Positions 12,135 to 24,789 of a stretch of 64,000 nt of DNA are shown here, piece after piece (the first letter of the stretch is position 1; the number at the start of each line of letters is the position of its first letter). This stretch comes from Cryptomeria japonica (lineage: Eukaryota > Streptophyta > Pinopsida > Cupressales > Cupressaceae). The notes under the pieces are model-generated. The model saw nothing but the letters and a program-made list of their open reading frames with translations, was not told the DNA's origin and searched no databases. The stretch spans positions 619,303,255 to 619,367,254 of the forward strand of contig NC_081409.1 of NCBI RefSeq assembly GCF_030272615.1. The letters are read 5' to 3'. Position numbers and translations under genes: made by a program.

Positions 12135-13323
12135 ACTCCTAGTTATCATACCTTATAAGAAATAGATAAAATAGTTAATAAAATCAGCCATAAGATCATA
12201 ACCATAAAAACATTCACCACATGCCACAAGTATTTATACATGGAAAACCCAAATAGGTAAAAACCACAGTGAGATGGGACTCACAAGATAATATCTGCTC
12301 TTCTGAAGTTTTCCCTATTAGGAACCAAGCCTGTTAAAGCTTTTACAAAAGTCCCGTTAAGAATTGATCCTGTTAGGAATCACCCAGTTAAGGGATTGAC
12401 TACAAATGCCTTGTTAGAAGCAAGTACCTGGTAAGGAGTAACCTCAATAGAGGATTTGAAAATCCAATCTAATGGACTACCTTGTTAGAGGATTTAATAA
12501 GTAACCAAGCTTGTTAGAGCTTACCCAGTTAGGGGATTTCAATTATGCTATAATTGTTAGAAAATAACAGAAGTTTCTTGATCTGTCTGAATAGCACTAC
12601 ACTTGCTTGATAAGATCCATTTAAGCTTCTATCTGCCTTTACTCAAATCGTAGACTCATTCTCCAGTTCCGCAACCACATACTCAACTAATTTATGTAAA
12701 CTCTTTCCAACACTTAACAAAACAAATTCATCGACGTTAAATACAAATCAATTAGGTCGGTAACACAACAAAATAATAATCCTCTCATCAATATTACAAA
12801 CAAGTTAGTACAAGAATGACCATTGGATATCATAGCAATCTCTATACATCAATTAAGAAAACCTCAACCATTCCTTGATTACCGCTTCATCGAGCTCAGT
12901 AACTCATCATGCACTTTGCATTAGATGCAATACATTTTGATCATTTCCTAGACAAACAAACACGACAAAACAATTTGAAATTGTCTTCATACAATGACCA
13001 TACGTGTCACCATCGTTACCGCTCAACATCAGATCATAAACCAACATAACTAATTCAACAACCTTAATCAGTTAGGGTTTAAAAAAAACAACTGGTAGGG
13101 TTTACCGGTTACATAACGTAGAAAGGGTTTAACCTTTTACTCTGATTACCAGTTCAACTCACAAACTTACATACCGGTTTACAATATCCTTCACAAAGCT
13201 CTCCCTACCAGTTATAAGACAATATCAACAATAACAACAATATCAGCAATATCATTATCGGTTCAATTGCCATCAATGACAACATAACATATCATTAATG
13301 CAATCTTCATGCAAATGCCAACA
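12135..13323 (-). repeat. Solo LTR-J, right part (5' end of the LTR)
   Basis: It ends AAATGCCAACA, the inverted TGTTGGC start typical of these LTRs, followed by TATTA (13324-13328), which differs by one base from GATTA on the left. Joined to 4286-4543 it gives an LTR of about 1,447 bp, close in size to the Copia-B LTR. The sister Gypsy-1 LTR at about 37240-37260 shows the empty site, confirming both borders. Confidence 0.85.
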
Positions 13324-16300
13324 TATTATATATGTGTCTCAGTTACTCACTATGATGCTAGACATTATTTGGACGTGTTATTTTTATGATTTATATGGAT
13401 GATGACACTATCATTATTGATCATGTGATTTGATGGGCATATGTGTTTGATGGATGATAGATTCTTGATGGATTCTATATGAATTACTATGTTGAGGGAT
13501 TATTGATAGTTTATATTGATCATGGAGTTGATGTTATTATGATTACACTAACCCTAGTTCATGATTAGATATGAAGAGTTGATTATGTGACGTGTTTGAT
13601 CATTGTATGACTGTCTTCATGATAGAGACAATGTCACATCACTCATTGTGAGCGGGATGTGCAAGATTTGTAGGTTCCAGACCCCAACTCCACCTGGTTC
13701 CATAGGTATGAGTGTGTCTTTAAATCCCAATGACATCTTGATCAGAGATGGCATAAGTTCCCTTCACATACTCTAGGTCTAAGTTGTTCACTTTGAATCA
13801 TCAGCATCTTGCTATAATTTGCCATGTTAGTTAATGAGTTGTGGCTTTGTGAGTATGCTAGTTATTGTTGTTTTATTTGATGTATTCATGCGTGATTTTA
13901 TAGTTAATAATGTTTTATTCAATTTATGGGATTATTGGCCTTTTGAGTATTTAATTTTTTGATATTTAATGTTTATTTATTTAATGTTGATTTATCAATT
14001 ATTTAATATTTATTATTTATGGTTATTTATTTACTTAGTGTTTAATATTTGTGGCTTAATCATTTATTGTTTATTAATGCCTTTTATCTTTAACGTTGAT
14101 TAATATTTATTGAAGATTAATCATTTATTTTATAAGCCCTTTAGTTATTTATTTAAATTACCCATTTGATTTATTTAATCTTAGCCTATAGTTGTTTGTA
14201 TAGCATAATTTAATTATTACTTGTGTGGGGATAATAAAGTATCTTATGTTATATCCTTTTTACATCCCACTTATATTTATAAAAAGAATTTTATATTTCC
14301 CTTACCTACCCTCTATTCTTATTGGTTGATTTTGAGGTTAGAGTTTTGGCTTGGAGGCTAGGGTTTTGGTTTGGTTTTCATTTTATTTGGCAGCTAGATC
14401 TTGTTGTCGAGTTACCATTCTTGAATACTTCTGCAAATTTTCACTTTGAGCTTGGATTTTGGTTTTGGAGTTTTGTTGGATTTCTTGTGGTTGCTTCATC
14501 AAATTCTTTTTCTGTTACTTCTATTTACAGGTTGGTGGAATTCCTTCTTTTGTATTTTAATTTTTCATTCCCTATGTATTCTTTGTGTCTGCTAAAATAT
14601 GGTTGTATGTGTGTGTTTGGGAAAAACTATATTTACTATAATTAAATAGTCTTGGGAAAAATATTTCCTTGCATAGATTTTATTATATAGTTTATCTTTA
14701 GCTAGGGAAAAATATTTGATTTCTATTGGTTGGGAGTTTTCTTGTGAATGCATGACTATGTGAGTTCGTTTGTCTAAGAGGAATCCTTCTCTCTACTTGT
14801 GTTGTTGATTATGGATCTTTGTATTGTATTAAGAGTCTATTTGGTTCTTTTAAGAATCTGGAGGTGTATTTTGGATTTTATCTAGGTATCTCTCAATCTG
14901 CAATGGCCATATGGGAGATATCTTAGAGACTGTGTCTGAATCGTAAGTGATTGTTTATGCTTGGAATTGAGTTTTCCTCAAGTTTTTATTTGAGTTTATA
15001 ATTATTGTGACTGGGATTTCAAGCCTTAATAGAGCCTTTGTGAGTCTCTGTGTGAATTTTTGACTCCATAGTTGTGAATGGCAGTTGGATTATCCTTTTC
15101 AAGGTTTACTATTTGTTGTTTCATTTGTTTCAATCATTTCATATAGTCTGGGTGTCACTTTTCAGTTTGTTTTTATGACTTAAGTATTTTGCCTTGATTT
15201 TTAATTTGGATTCGAATTTCTGGCTTTATTTGTCAATTTTTACTTCTGAGTCAAATGCACTAAAGTTTTCATCGTATGCATCATATATTTAGTCATATGC
15301 ACTATTGAATTAATCATATGTGCCAATCTGTTATTCGTATGCACCAATCTGTTATATGTATGCACTAAAATATTAATTAGATGCACTACAGGACTGATCA
15401 AAAGTGCTTTAGAACTGATCAAATGCATCTCAAGGTTCATCAAATGCCCCATTCTGTTAATTAGATGCACTAATATGGTTTGTCTAAGTATTTCACCAGT
15501 TTATTCAATCTATGATGTCATTTTCTAAGTTGATCTTGTACCAGAGGCATTTTTGGATGTTTGAGGATGTTTTCTAGATTCTGTATTTGTCAAATTGATG
15601 ATTCCTTTGATGGATTTTTCTTCTATATATTGTTGTGAATCATTTTTATGGTTATGTGACCTCTATCATGTTGAGAATCCATGATGGATAGGGTTGGTTT
15701 ATTTCTCTTGATTAGCAAGTTGATGTCATTTCCTATTGGTGTTTATTTCATTTGTTGAGTAGATTCACTTTATTATGATTTGATTCATTTTTATGCTATG
15801 AAGCTCCTTGATTTTATTTGGCACTATGATTATTAAATTTCCATGTATGCATATGGCTGCATGATGATGATTATGGTTTTCAGATTTATGTGTTTGTTAT
15901 GAGCCTCTTGTTATGTTTATGTTTTGAAAACATGTTAGAGGGAGTGGGCTTCCTTTTGATGATCATGATCACAAGAGATAGGCTCGCATGAGGTTCCTTT
16001 TAAGGACGCATGAAGTCTAGATTTCCAGGGCACATTGGAAGTTTACCATGATTGTAAATAAGTGATAACATTGATAATGAAATAATGGGATGGGTAGTTA
16101 GATTCACTAATCAAGATAATTAATAGTTGAGCCCCATGACTTGGTCCTAGGGAGGATGTTTTAGGATAGGCATGGGAAGGCCATTGAGATGGCAAGTCAA
16201 TCTCTCTTGATCTCTTATAGGTTGAGATGGCTCCACATGTCCATTAGGCACATGCCTTGTGTTATTGTATTTGCTATGTTAGAGGATGACATATGATCAC

Positions 16301-17799
16301 ACTCCACTCGTAGATGTGTCCCCTTTTTGATTTGTAATTATGTCTTGTTTATTTTCATATATGATGAAGAATTATAAGCCTCTAGGAGTTTATTCTTGTG
16401 ATTGCTTGTGATTAGATCATGCTTGAGAGTTCATGTATTGTTTAGTCTTCTTGGTTTTTAGGTGCTAGCTTAGGTCTAGAGTGTGTGTTGGTAGCTTGTG
16501 TCATCTCCTAGCATGGGGGGTGGTTCCTTTGGTTCCACAGTGTTGGGTGGTTGGTGATTTTCAACCATTGGGATATTCCTTGGGTTCTTCATGTGTGGAT
16601 ATGGATTCTTCATCATTATAGCAGTTATGGATTTTTCTTGTAGTAGATTTATGTATTGGATATCTTGGATTAATGTAAAGTATTTCCATGTAAAGATGTA
16701 GATGTATTAAGAAGAGCCATGCTTATGATGTATTATTCATATGATTTTAATTGTAATTGTATTATAGATGGTATCTTGGGATTAGGACATGAATGTAATA
16801 ATGAGACTATCAGATGTATGGTGATGATCTTTCTTAATGAAAGTAAATGGTTTCCATCTTTGTAATAGATTTAGATTTGAAAGGGAATTGATCTATGTTA
16901 TTATTTGTATTTCTTATATTTCATGGTTACCATTTAATATGTAGATTAATGTGTGAAAGAAGCTTTAGGGAATGAAATGATTATAATGTAGGAATTATGG
17001 TTGATCAATAATATCATCTTAGTTCATAATGTCATTTATATGATCACATTGGTAAGATATAATATTATGCATGACATGTATCTAAGGAAAGAAATAGGAT
17101 TCTAGCATTATGCATTTAGAACTTATGTTAAAAAAGATGATCATGCTACGAATTTAGATGCATGAGTTGCATGGATAAGATGACTATGTCTATGCATTAG
17201 ATATTGCATTATCACATGGATCAATAAAGATTATGTAGTTAGGATATGGATAAGGGTTTAAGCACATTTGGATTTGGTCATAAAATGAACTTAAGGAAAG
17301 GGATTAGTCTTGCATTGAAAAGTAAGAATACCATATTAGTTAGATGATAGAGTGGAGTGCATCTCATAATGGTTAAATAATCAAGTATATTGCATATCAT
17401 AACAAAAGAAAGTATGTAAGTTGCATTTGATTAAGATTAAGGACTAATTGTTGATAAGGGTTGTAATCAAGTGATTAGAATGTTATTTCTTATGATAGTT
17501 GTAATAAGTAATGACGTTAAGGTACCCTAGAGAGATAGTAGTAATGATTGTGATGTTATTTTGTTCGCGTATTTAGTTATTGTGTTTATAATTCATAATG
17601 TTTTTAATTAAGGAAAATCAGGTTTTAAGGGACCTGAAACTCGCTTACATAACAAAGAGATAAGCAATAGTTAGTTAGTGTGTTTATAATTCATAATGTT
17701 AATGAATGTTAAGTATTGCATTATTTACTAAAAATAAATTTATCTCTATTTAGTAAGTTATATGCTTAGTTTCTATTGGGTATTCTGGTGGGCATTACA
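13324..17799 (+). repeat. Gypsy-1 5' LTR, main fragment
   Basis: It is collinear with the 3' LTR fragments (37245-37852, 38763-41635, 45460-46432). It ends GGTGGGCATTACA, giving TG...CA ends for the whole LTR. With 4202-4285 it totals about 4.55 kb, very long for a plant gypsy LTR. The sequence is AT-rich and non-coding. ORFs such as 14322-14645 are incidental: the homologous place in the 3' LTR gives different short frames. A degenerate tandem repeat is at 15240-15480. Confidence 0.9.
15240..15480. repeat. Degenerate tandem repeat in Gypsy-1 LTR
   Basis: About nine imperfect units of roughly 25-30 bp are built on (A/G)TATGCACCAATCTGTTAT and GATGCACTA. On the minus strand they read as a repeated HLIN/VHTNNRL-like peptide over 76 codons. 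The 3' LTR has the same array, more diverged, at about 40130-40370, so it was in the element before insertion. The translation looks protein-like only because the DNA repeats. Confidence 0.65.
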
Positions 17800-17801
17800 T
17801 C

Positions 17802-17814
17802 TGGTATCAGAGCC
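17802..17814 (+). other. Primer binding site of Gypsy-1
   Basis: TGGTATCAGAGCC is a perfect initiator tRNA-Met site, two bases after the LTR end at 17799. Confidence 0.93.
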
Positions 17815-17970
17815 AAGTTCATACACTGGGTACTCTAGTTTCATTTGAACCCATTGTGCATGTTAGCATTTAGCATGGGGTAGCCTATAAGTTTTATCCT
17901 TGCTTCTTGTTTTTGCTTCTATTGCCTTAGTTTGTTAGATAATAGTTTTCTTTTGCATCTTTCTTAGACA

Positions 17971-19160
17971 AGATGCATTCTAGGGGCAGAGATCTTTCGT
18001 CGTGTTGGTCACATTGGTACTTGTAGGAATCCTCATCTCGAGGTTCCTGAGGAGTCACACCATGAGGAGCACCAATAGGATCAACCTAGAGGTGTGTGAT
18101 TCCATAGTTGGTGAAAGTGCTATAGGAGTTTCTTAGTTTCCTAAGACCGAGACAGGAGGAGAACCAGCAAGAGGAGTCTCATCATTCTAGGAATTAGGAG
18201 AGAGATCATTCACGTTCTCCTAGGAGGAGAGTTGAGGTAGATCAGGAGGAACTTGAAGGCAATCACATGAGAGATCTGATGAAGACTCGCCCTCCTATTT
18301 TTGATGGCTTGGGAAGAGGCATCGAGGGAGAGAATTGGCTACTAGACTTGGGTAGGTGTTTTGTTATGTACCCGTATAATAGTATCACCAAGGAAAGATG
18401 TGTGATTATGAATCTTCATGATTTTGCAATGACATGGTGGCATAAGAAGGAGCAAAAGTTGTGTTTCGACACAGCGATAGTATCTTGGGAGTTATTCCTA
18501 GAGTGGTTTTATGCTTGATTCCTTTTAGAGCATTGGAGGTAGAGGAATGTTGATGAGTTCCACGACTTGAGGCAGCAGAGGATGACTATGGAGCAGTATC
18601 AACATAGGTTCTTTGAGCTTAGGCATCATGCTCAGATTGATGAGATGATGTTGATTCAAAACTTTGTGAGAGGTCTCAATGATCATATTAGTGGAGATGT
18701 TTGGATGCATGAACCTAAGACTTTGGAGGTAACTGTGGAGAAGGCAATTATAGCAGAGGATAATCTTACCTTATCTTTAGGAGGTGTCATAGGAGGACAA
18801 ATAGTTAGTGCACACATTACAAAATCAATTGAGAGGATCTTAGCAACATTCTTCAGGTGTTCCCAAGAGCCATCCTTCTTCTTTCTGTAGTGGTCAGTGG
18901 TTTAAGAAGAGGCATTCTCAGGGACAGAGCTTTGTGTGAGGTGCTAGATTTCAGGTTGGTAGGAGTTATAGTCATGAACATGATAAGAGGACTACTCCTC
19001 AACCAGCTTAGAGTTTGCAGCAAGCTTCTAGTAGAGGCAGTGTTTAGTAGTCAAGTGCTACTCCAGTGAGTAGAGGTTTTGGTTGGAGAAATTTCTTTTG
19101 TTGTGGGAAGCCAAGACACATTACCATTCATTGTCCTCAGTGTACTTCTTAGGTGTTAGG
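17971..19160 (+). pseudogene. Gypsy-1 gag, disabled
   Basis: A likely start is the ATG at 17971 (MHSRGRDLS), followed by stops and a frameshift. The recognisable gag core covers 18267-18890: RPPIFDGLG, then WLLDLGRCF, MNLHDFAMTWW and SWELFLEWFYA, a stop, then RQQRMTMEQYQHRFFELRHH and NFVRGLNDHISGDVW. This is the retrotransposon gag pattern of chromoviruses. A damaged CCHC zinc knuckle (CCGKPRHITIHC) is at about 19100-19135. The protein would form the particle and bind RNA. At least four stops and frame changes are present, so no product is expected. Confidence 0.85.
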
Positions 19161-19189
19161 GTAGTAGAAGCCCACTACTTCTGAGCCTA

Positions 19190-21755
19190 TGGTTGGAGAT
19201 GCAGGCAAGTCACATTGTGTATTTGCAGTGGTTGATAACCGTCGGACCACCATTGTGGAGACATTAGGTGTGATAGGTGGTATCTCTTGTTCAATGTTAT
19301 TTGATTCAGGAGCATTAAATTCTTTTATTTCTCCTTTTCTAGTAGAGCGATGCGAGCTTGCTATTACAAAGAAGGACAATAGGTGGTAGGTAGAGTTAGC
19401 CATGGGGTCCAAGGTGGTAGTGGATTCCCTTGTGCTCAGTTGTCCTTTAGCTTTGGGAGATTTTCTTACTTCTGTGGATATTTTGATCATGTCCTTGGGA
19501 TCTTATGATGTGGTTCTTGGTATGGATTTGATTGGATCTCATAGAACCTTGATAGATTATAGAGGTAAGAGAGTGCAATGTTTGGATGATAGTGGGGAGA
19601 GTGTGGAGATTGTAGGTATTTAGAGACATATCTATCTTCATATGATTTTGGCTATTTAGATGAAAAGGTGTGCGCATAAGGGTTCCCATTTGTTTGCAAT
19701 TAGAGTGAGACATGGATGAGGGAGTTAGTTTAGAGGACTTTTTATAGTAGCATCCTATACTTCAGGAGTTTGTAGATGTTTTTCCTAGTGAGATTCTAGG
19801 TATGTTGCCTCAATGAGATATAGATTTCCAAATCGATTTGGTGCTAGGATATGATCATATCTCTCAAGATCCTTATTAGATCACCACACAGGAGTTGAGT
19901 GAGTTAAGGGTAGAGTTGGAGGAGTTGATGGTGAAGGGGTTCATTCATCCTAGTGTGTCCCTTGGGGTGCACCTGTGTTATTTATGAAGAAGAAAGATTA
20001 ATCTCTTCATTTGTGCATTGATTACAGACAACTAAATAAGGTGACAATGAGGAACCAATATCCCTTGCCTAGTACAGATGACTTATTTGATTAGATTAAG
20101 GATACAAAGACCTTCTCCAAGATTGACCTTAATTTTGGATATCATCAGTTGAGGATTGATGAAGCAGACATTCATCGCACAACGTTTCACACTAGATATG
20201 GACACTATGAGTTCAAAGTTGTACCATTTGGTGTCATGAATGTGCCATCAGTTTTCATGAGATTGATGAATGGTGTGTTAAGGACTTATTTGGACATATT
20301 TGTATTGGTATTTCTAGATGATATTTTGATTTATTCAAGATCATTTGAGGATAATGAGGATCATGTGAGGAAGGTTTTGTAGTGCCTTAGGAAGAATCAG
20401 TTGTACACCAATATGGCGAAGTGTGAGCTCTTCTAGTTAGAGGTTCAATATCTTGGTCATGTGATTTTAGGAGATGGTATCGCCATTGATCCCTCTATGA
20501 TCCATGCAATTATTGATTGACTAGCACCCACTAATGTGGGTGGGGTTCATATCTTTATGGGCATTGCAAGATATTATCACAAGTTTGTTCATGATTTCTC
20601 TAGGATAGCCCATCCTATCACTTATCTTTAGAGGAAAGTGAAGAAGTTTGTTTGGATAGAGCAGTGTGAGACAACATTTTGGATCCTTAAGGAGCATTTG
20701 AATAGTTCACCTATTCTAGCAGTGCGAGATCCTTTAGGTGATTTCATGGTGTGCACAAATGCTTCTTTGGACGGTCTAGGAGTAGTGTTGATGCAGGATG
20801 GTCGTGCGATTGCATATGAGTCATAGAAACTCAAAGCTCATGAGCATATTTACCCCACCCATGATCTAGAGTTAGTGGCAGTGGTTCATACTTTGGTTAG
20901 ATGGAGGAATTTTCTTCTTGGGAATCAATTTGAGTTTCATAGTGATCATCACAATATGCGGTACATCTTCACATAGCCGAATTTGAATTCTAGGTAGAGT
21001 AGTGGATGGAGTTTATGTGTGAGTATGATTTTGAGATGAGATATATCTAGGGTAAGGAGAATGTAGTAGCAGATGCATTGAGCTGCAAGAGACATCAGAT
21101 CTTAGCAATGTCTCTTTGTGTTGATTTGAGGAGTTGTATTCTTAGTGCCCTTCCTTCAGATGTGTGGTACGAGGAGGTTATTGCAAAGGTTCCTATAGGT
21201 AGAGCTATTGAGGGAAGATATGCAAGTTATTTAGTTAAGTCGGATGGTCTTCTTAGGAATTTGGGATGCATTTATTTTCTACCATCAGACGATCTCTGAG
21301 ATTTGATCTTGTTAGAGGCACATTGTGCACCTTACTCGGCACACCTAGGTATCAAGAATTTACACGCAGATTTGAGATAGATATATTATTGGGGCAACAT
21401 GAGGAGAGATATTGTAGATTTTGTTTTATGTTTCTTATAGTGTTAGTGAGTGAAGGAAAAACATCAACATCCAACAAGATAATTGCAGTCGAAATTGGTT
21501 CCAAGATGGAAATGGGATATTATATCTATGGATTTTATAGTTGGATTGCCTATGAAATCTCATTGTCATGATGCTACTATGGTCACCATTGATAGGCTAA
21601 CCAAGATAGCACACATTTCTTCGATCAGATCATCATACACAACAACGACAGTAGCTCGTATTTTGATGGAGGGAGTAGTGAGATTGCATGGTATCCCTTG
21701 ATGAATTATTTTAGATCATGCTTTAGTGTTTACATCATCCTTTTGGACTACACTT
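19190..21755 (+). pseudogene. Gypsy-1 pol part 1: protease, RT, RNase H, integrase N-half
   Basis: Protease is at about 19200-19620 with LFDSGALNSFIS as the active-site block. RT is at about 19960-20450: [27 protein letters not shown], and the catalytic FLDDILIYSRSF at about 20309-20345. RNase H is at about 20640-21080 (EQCETTFWILKEHL, then a core lacking the usual first Asp: VCTNASLDGLG). The integrase zinc-binding part near 21300-21430 has lost cysteines. The core starts at about 21510 (MDFIVGLPMKSH, first catalytic Asp) and reaches ILDHALVFTSS (second Asp, about 21708) before Copia-B cuts it at 21755. Many stops; non-functional. Confidence 0.9.
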
Positions 21756-22510
21756 TGTTGGCATATGTGTAGAGTTTAATGACATGATGGGATTGTATGT
21801 TGTCATTGATGTCAATATGATGAAGTATGAATCGGTAAATTGAAGGAAGAAAACTGGGAAGTGAATTGGTATGATGGTATGAACGGGTATATTTAAAAAG
21901 TAAACCAGTATGTTGGAGTGTGAACTGGTCTATGCAAAGTTTATATTAGGGTTTCATTTGATATGACTACCGGCTGGTAGTCTCAGATTCAGGGTTTCTG
22001 GTTGATGCATTCCAAGTCTAATTGATTCGACCAATGACATCCTATGATGAGTTAGAATTGAAATGAAGATTAGATTGCATTGCCATGTCAACCTTGTGTG
22101 GGTGAATGATCTCCTTGAGGATCTTTCATGAAGAAGATTGATTCTATCTACCTCAGGAATGTGCAACATCTTAGTAAACGATGGAGAGCGTGTGATGCGT
22201 TATTATCTTCCAGAAGTAGTGAAGAACAGATGATGGAGAAAATATTGAGATTTGTTGAAGATTGTTTTACCCTATGTAATGTGTTTAAAAGTCCATAATT
22301 GGACCGACTGTATTGTTAACCTAGATGCTTAGTGTTTTAGGTTTCGGCCACTGACCTAATTGTTGTCTATAAGGTCGATGATGATTTTCATTTGAAGTTG
22401 TTGGAAAATGAATGTATGTGAGGTGATTCTTGCAAGACCAAAGGAGTAAGCAGAGATCTGTAGAGTGTGATTACAGATGTAAAGAAATTGAAATGGATCT
22501 ACCTTGGCAT
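21756..22510 (+). repeat. Copia-B 5' LTR, first fragment
   Basis: It is collinear with 34847-35604 of the 3' LTR. It stops at GGCAT (22506-22510), the duplication of the nested Tat-like element. Confidence 0.95.
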
Positions 22511-23278
22511 TATATATGGTGAAAATGGATAACAATAATAATGATATTGAAAGGCTAAATGAATTCAACCACAAAACCCTAGCCTAACAACAACAAAGAT
22601 CCACCATAACATATGAAGATTACCTAAGACAATGCAAATCAAACGAAATCACAAAGATTATACCATCACATGTCCAATAGGGTTTGGATCTCCATTCTTC
22701 CTATCTCCATTGATCTTGTTTGATGTATTTGCTCTCAGATTTTATGTGCACAAGAGCTCAACAAAGAACGGAATGTGGTTTCAAGTAGGATCGCATGTGC
22801 CAAGTAGTCAGTTGATCAAGTAGTTAGGGTTTGATAATGAAGGAAGCATCTCCTTATATAAAAGACACTATATGAAATGGAGGGATAAGATTGAGAGGTG
22901 TAAAAGGAGGTCAGCTATGATTAGAGGGTAGGTAAAAGAAATAATAAAATAATGAAAGGGGTAGGTAGTGTATGAATTAAGAGATGAATGACATGTGTCA
23001 TGGGTAGAAAAGGTTAATGAATTAATTAAATAAATAAAAATTTACTTAATTAATAGAAGGAGTGAGATCAATTAAATAAATAAGATATTTATTTAATTTA
23101 GGAAAAGGATAATTTAAATAAATAAATGTATTTATTTAAATGAGAAATAAGGCTAGAAGAGGATAAATGAATTAATTAAATAAATAAAGATTTATTTAAT
23201 TAATAGAATAATTAAGCTTAGATAATTAAATAAATAAAATATTTATTTAATTAGACTGGACAATTTTGGGTGTCTACA
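22511..23278 (-). repeat. Tat-like element 3' LTR (768 bp)
   Basis: It differs from the 5' LTR at about 15-20 positions by eye (roughly 2%). One change hits the terminal dinucleotide (TATATATGG here, TGTATATGG in the partner). It is rich in AATTAAATAAATAAA-type palindromic AT blocks (about 23030-23250). Confidence 0.93.
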
Positions 23279-23294
23279 TTTTGCCCCTCTTTGA
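23279..23294 (-). other. Polypurine tract of the Tat-like element
   Basis: The minus strand reads CAAAGAGGGGCAAAA immediately before TGTAGACACCC. It primes plus-strand synthesis and fixes the element's orientation as minus. Confidence 0.85.
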
Positions 23295-23616
23295 GACAAT
23301 GCGGCTTGTCATGTTGTTTCAAAGAAGATAATATGAACTGATACAGAGTTGCCCCAAGATGGGAATGATATGCCCCCTCGAGAGATTGGATGAAAATGTC
23401 TGAAAAGATTGCAGACAATCTCTTGATAAGAAAGAGAGGCTAGAATGGACTGACTGGATAAAGTGACAGAGTCATGGGATAATAAAGACTGACTTGGGAA
23501 ACGAGGGCTAGGGCAGTCTATAAGATAGACCACAAGGGAAATACATCCTCATTGTCATCTACACCTCCAAAAGATTAGAGTGCAGAGAGAGAAAAGAGCA
23601 GCAATAGTCAACAACA

Positions 23617-24789
23617 ATGGCTTTGGTTCACAGATTCGACCGCGTTCGCCGATTCCAGAGGCCAGCATAGGCAGGAGAGCCAGTAAGTACCACAAAACCT
23701 CCTTGTAGTTTGATGCATTTATTGTTGTCATTAATGCCTACTAGGTAATGTAATAAATGCACATTTATGTCAGGAAAGCGTGTTTGTGTCCAAAAATGTG
23801 AATTTTTGTCTTCTAGGTCAAATCGATAGTTCTGTGATGAACATACGTTGTCGATTGGATAAGCTGCTAAGAGGATACACTCAAGCAGGTCCTCTAGGGA
23901 AAACTAGGATAGAAAATAGGGCTAGGATTGACAATTTTGTGATAGAACATACGTTGCCAATTAGGAAACTACTCAAGAGGATTCACTCAATCATAGGCCC
24001 TAGGATAAGATAGATCAAGGCACTTTGTGATGAACAATGAGTGCAAATGTGAGTAGCACTTTGTGATGAACAGGGAGTGCAAATGTGAGAAGCACTTTGT
24101 GATGAACAGGGAGTGCAAAACACATAGTACTTTTTGATGAACAAGGAGTACCACTAGGATAGAAGCAACACTTTGTGATGAACAGTGAGTGTCACTAGAA
24201 CTGAGATGATTGATTTGTGTGATTGCAGGAGTATTTGCCTATGCTGGAGTCACGGGAGAGATTCCCATCAACTCAGAGGTTGCGACCTAAGTTGACAACC
24301 GAGGACTGAGCTGCGATTTAGGATATGGGATTGAGACATATTCTATATGTGTTTGAGTTTTGGGCGAACATGGGATTGCTGATTGCACTAGTAGAGAGGT
24401 GGCACTCTGAGACTTGCACTTTTCATTTGTCGATGGGGGAGATGATAGTCACCTTCGAGGATGTATATAGGATTTTGCGGATACCGATTGATGGGGAGTT
24501 AATTCCTTACGATCGAGACAAAGATAGGGATGCACTGAGATGAGTGTTTTAGGATCCAGGACTGGAGATGAGGGTGGGACACGTGGCATGGGATACCATG
24601 ACATGGATAGGATTAGCACTACCAATAGTGTTGGCAGGAGTTATCAGTGGGTTCCTCTGTCCAAATAGGGTGACACGAGGGGTGGCTGCAAAGGACATAG
24701 GGGCCAGGAGAGATGATCTTGGGGTGGGTCCTTCTAGGGCTCAGACTCCATCGAGGCCAGCTGGCTCTGAGGGAGGGAGTTCATCATAG
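23617..24789 (+). pseudogene. Antisense ORF with plant mobile domain (PMD), decayed
   Basis: It runs opposite to the element. A start ATG at 23617 opens MALVHRFDRVRRFQ, then a TAG at 23668. A GTAAGT donor-like site lies at 23683 and a pyrimidine-rich acceptor (TTCTAG) at 23811-23816. The next open block is 23780-24013. After a tandem-repeat stretch and another acceptor-like TGTGATTGCAG (about 24228) comes the core at 24325-24543: RHILYVFEFWANMGLL, ALVERWHSETCTFHLSMGEM, VTFEDVYRILRIPIDGE. This matches the plant mobile domain (aminotransferase-like, MAIL1/MAIN relatives) known from host genes and carried by some retrotransposons. The tail (24568-24789) continues in the same sense after a TGA and a TAG. 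The stops look like C>T decay. Function in the element is unknown. Confidence 0.75.
24022..24195. repeat. 35-40 bp tandem repeat between two PMD exons
   Basis: Five imperfect copies of CACTTTGTGATGAACAGGGA plus GTGCAAATGTGAG-like spacer. They fall between the two conserved coding blocks, where an intron would lie on the plus strand. Confidence 0.75.

Noticed and set aside
15240-15470. 76-codon repeat protein (HLIN repeats)
   Set aside because: Explained by the DNA tandem repeat in an LTR; the 3' LTR copy does not keep the frame.
23617-24789. PMD ORF as a host gene of the MAIN/MAIL1 type
   Set aside because: It lies wholly inside an element with paired LTRs and target duplications, and is interrupted by stops; captured or element-borne is more likely.
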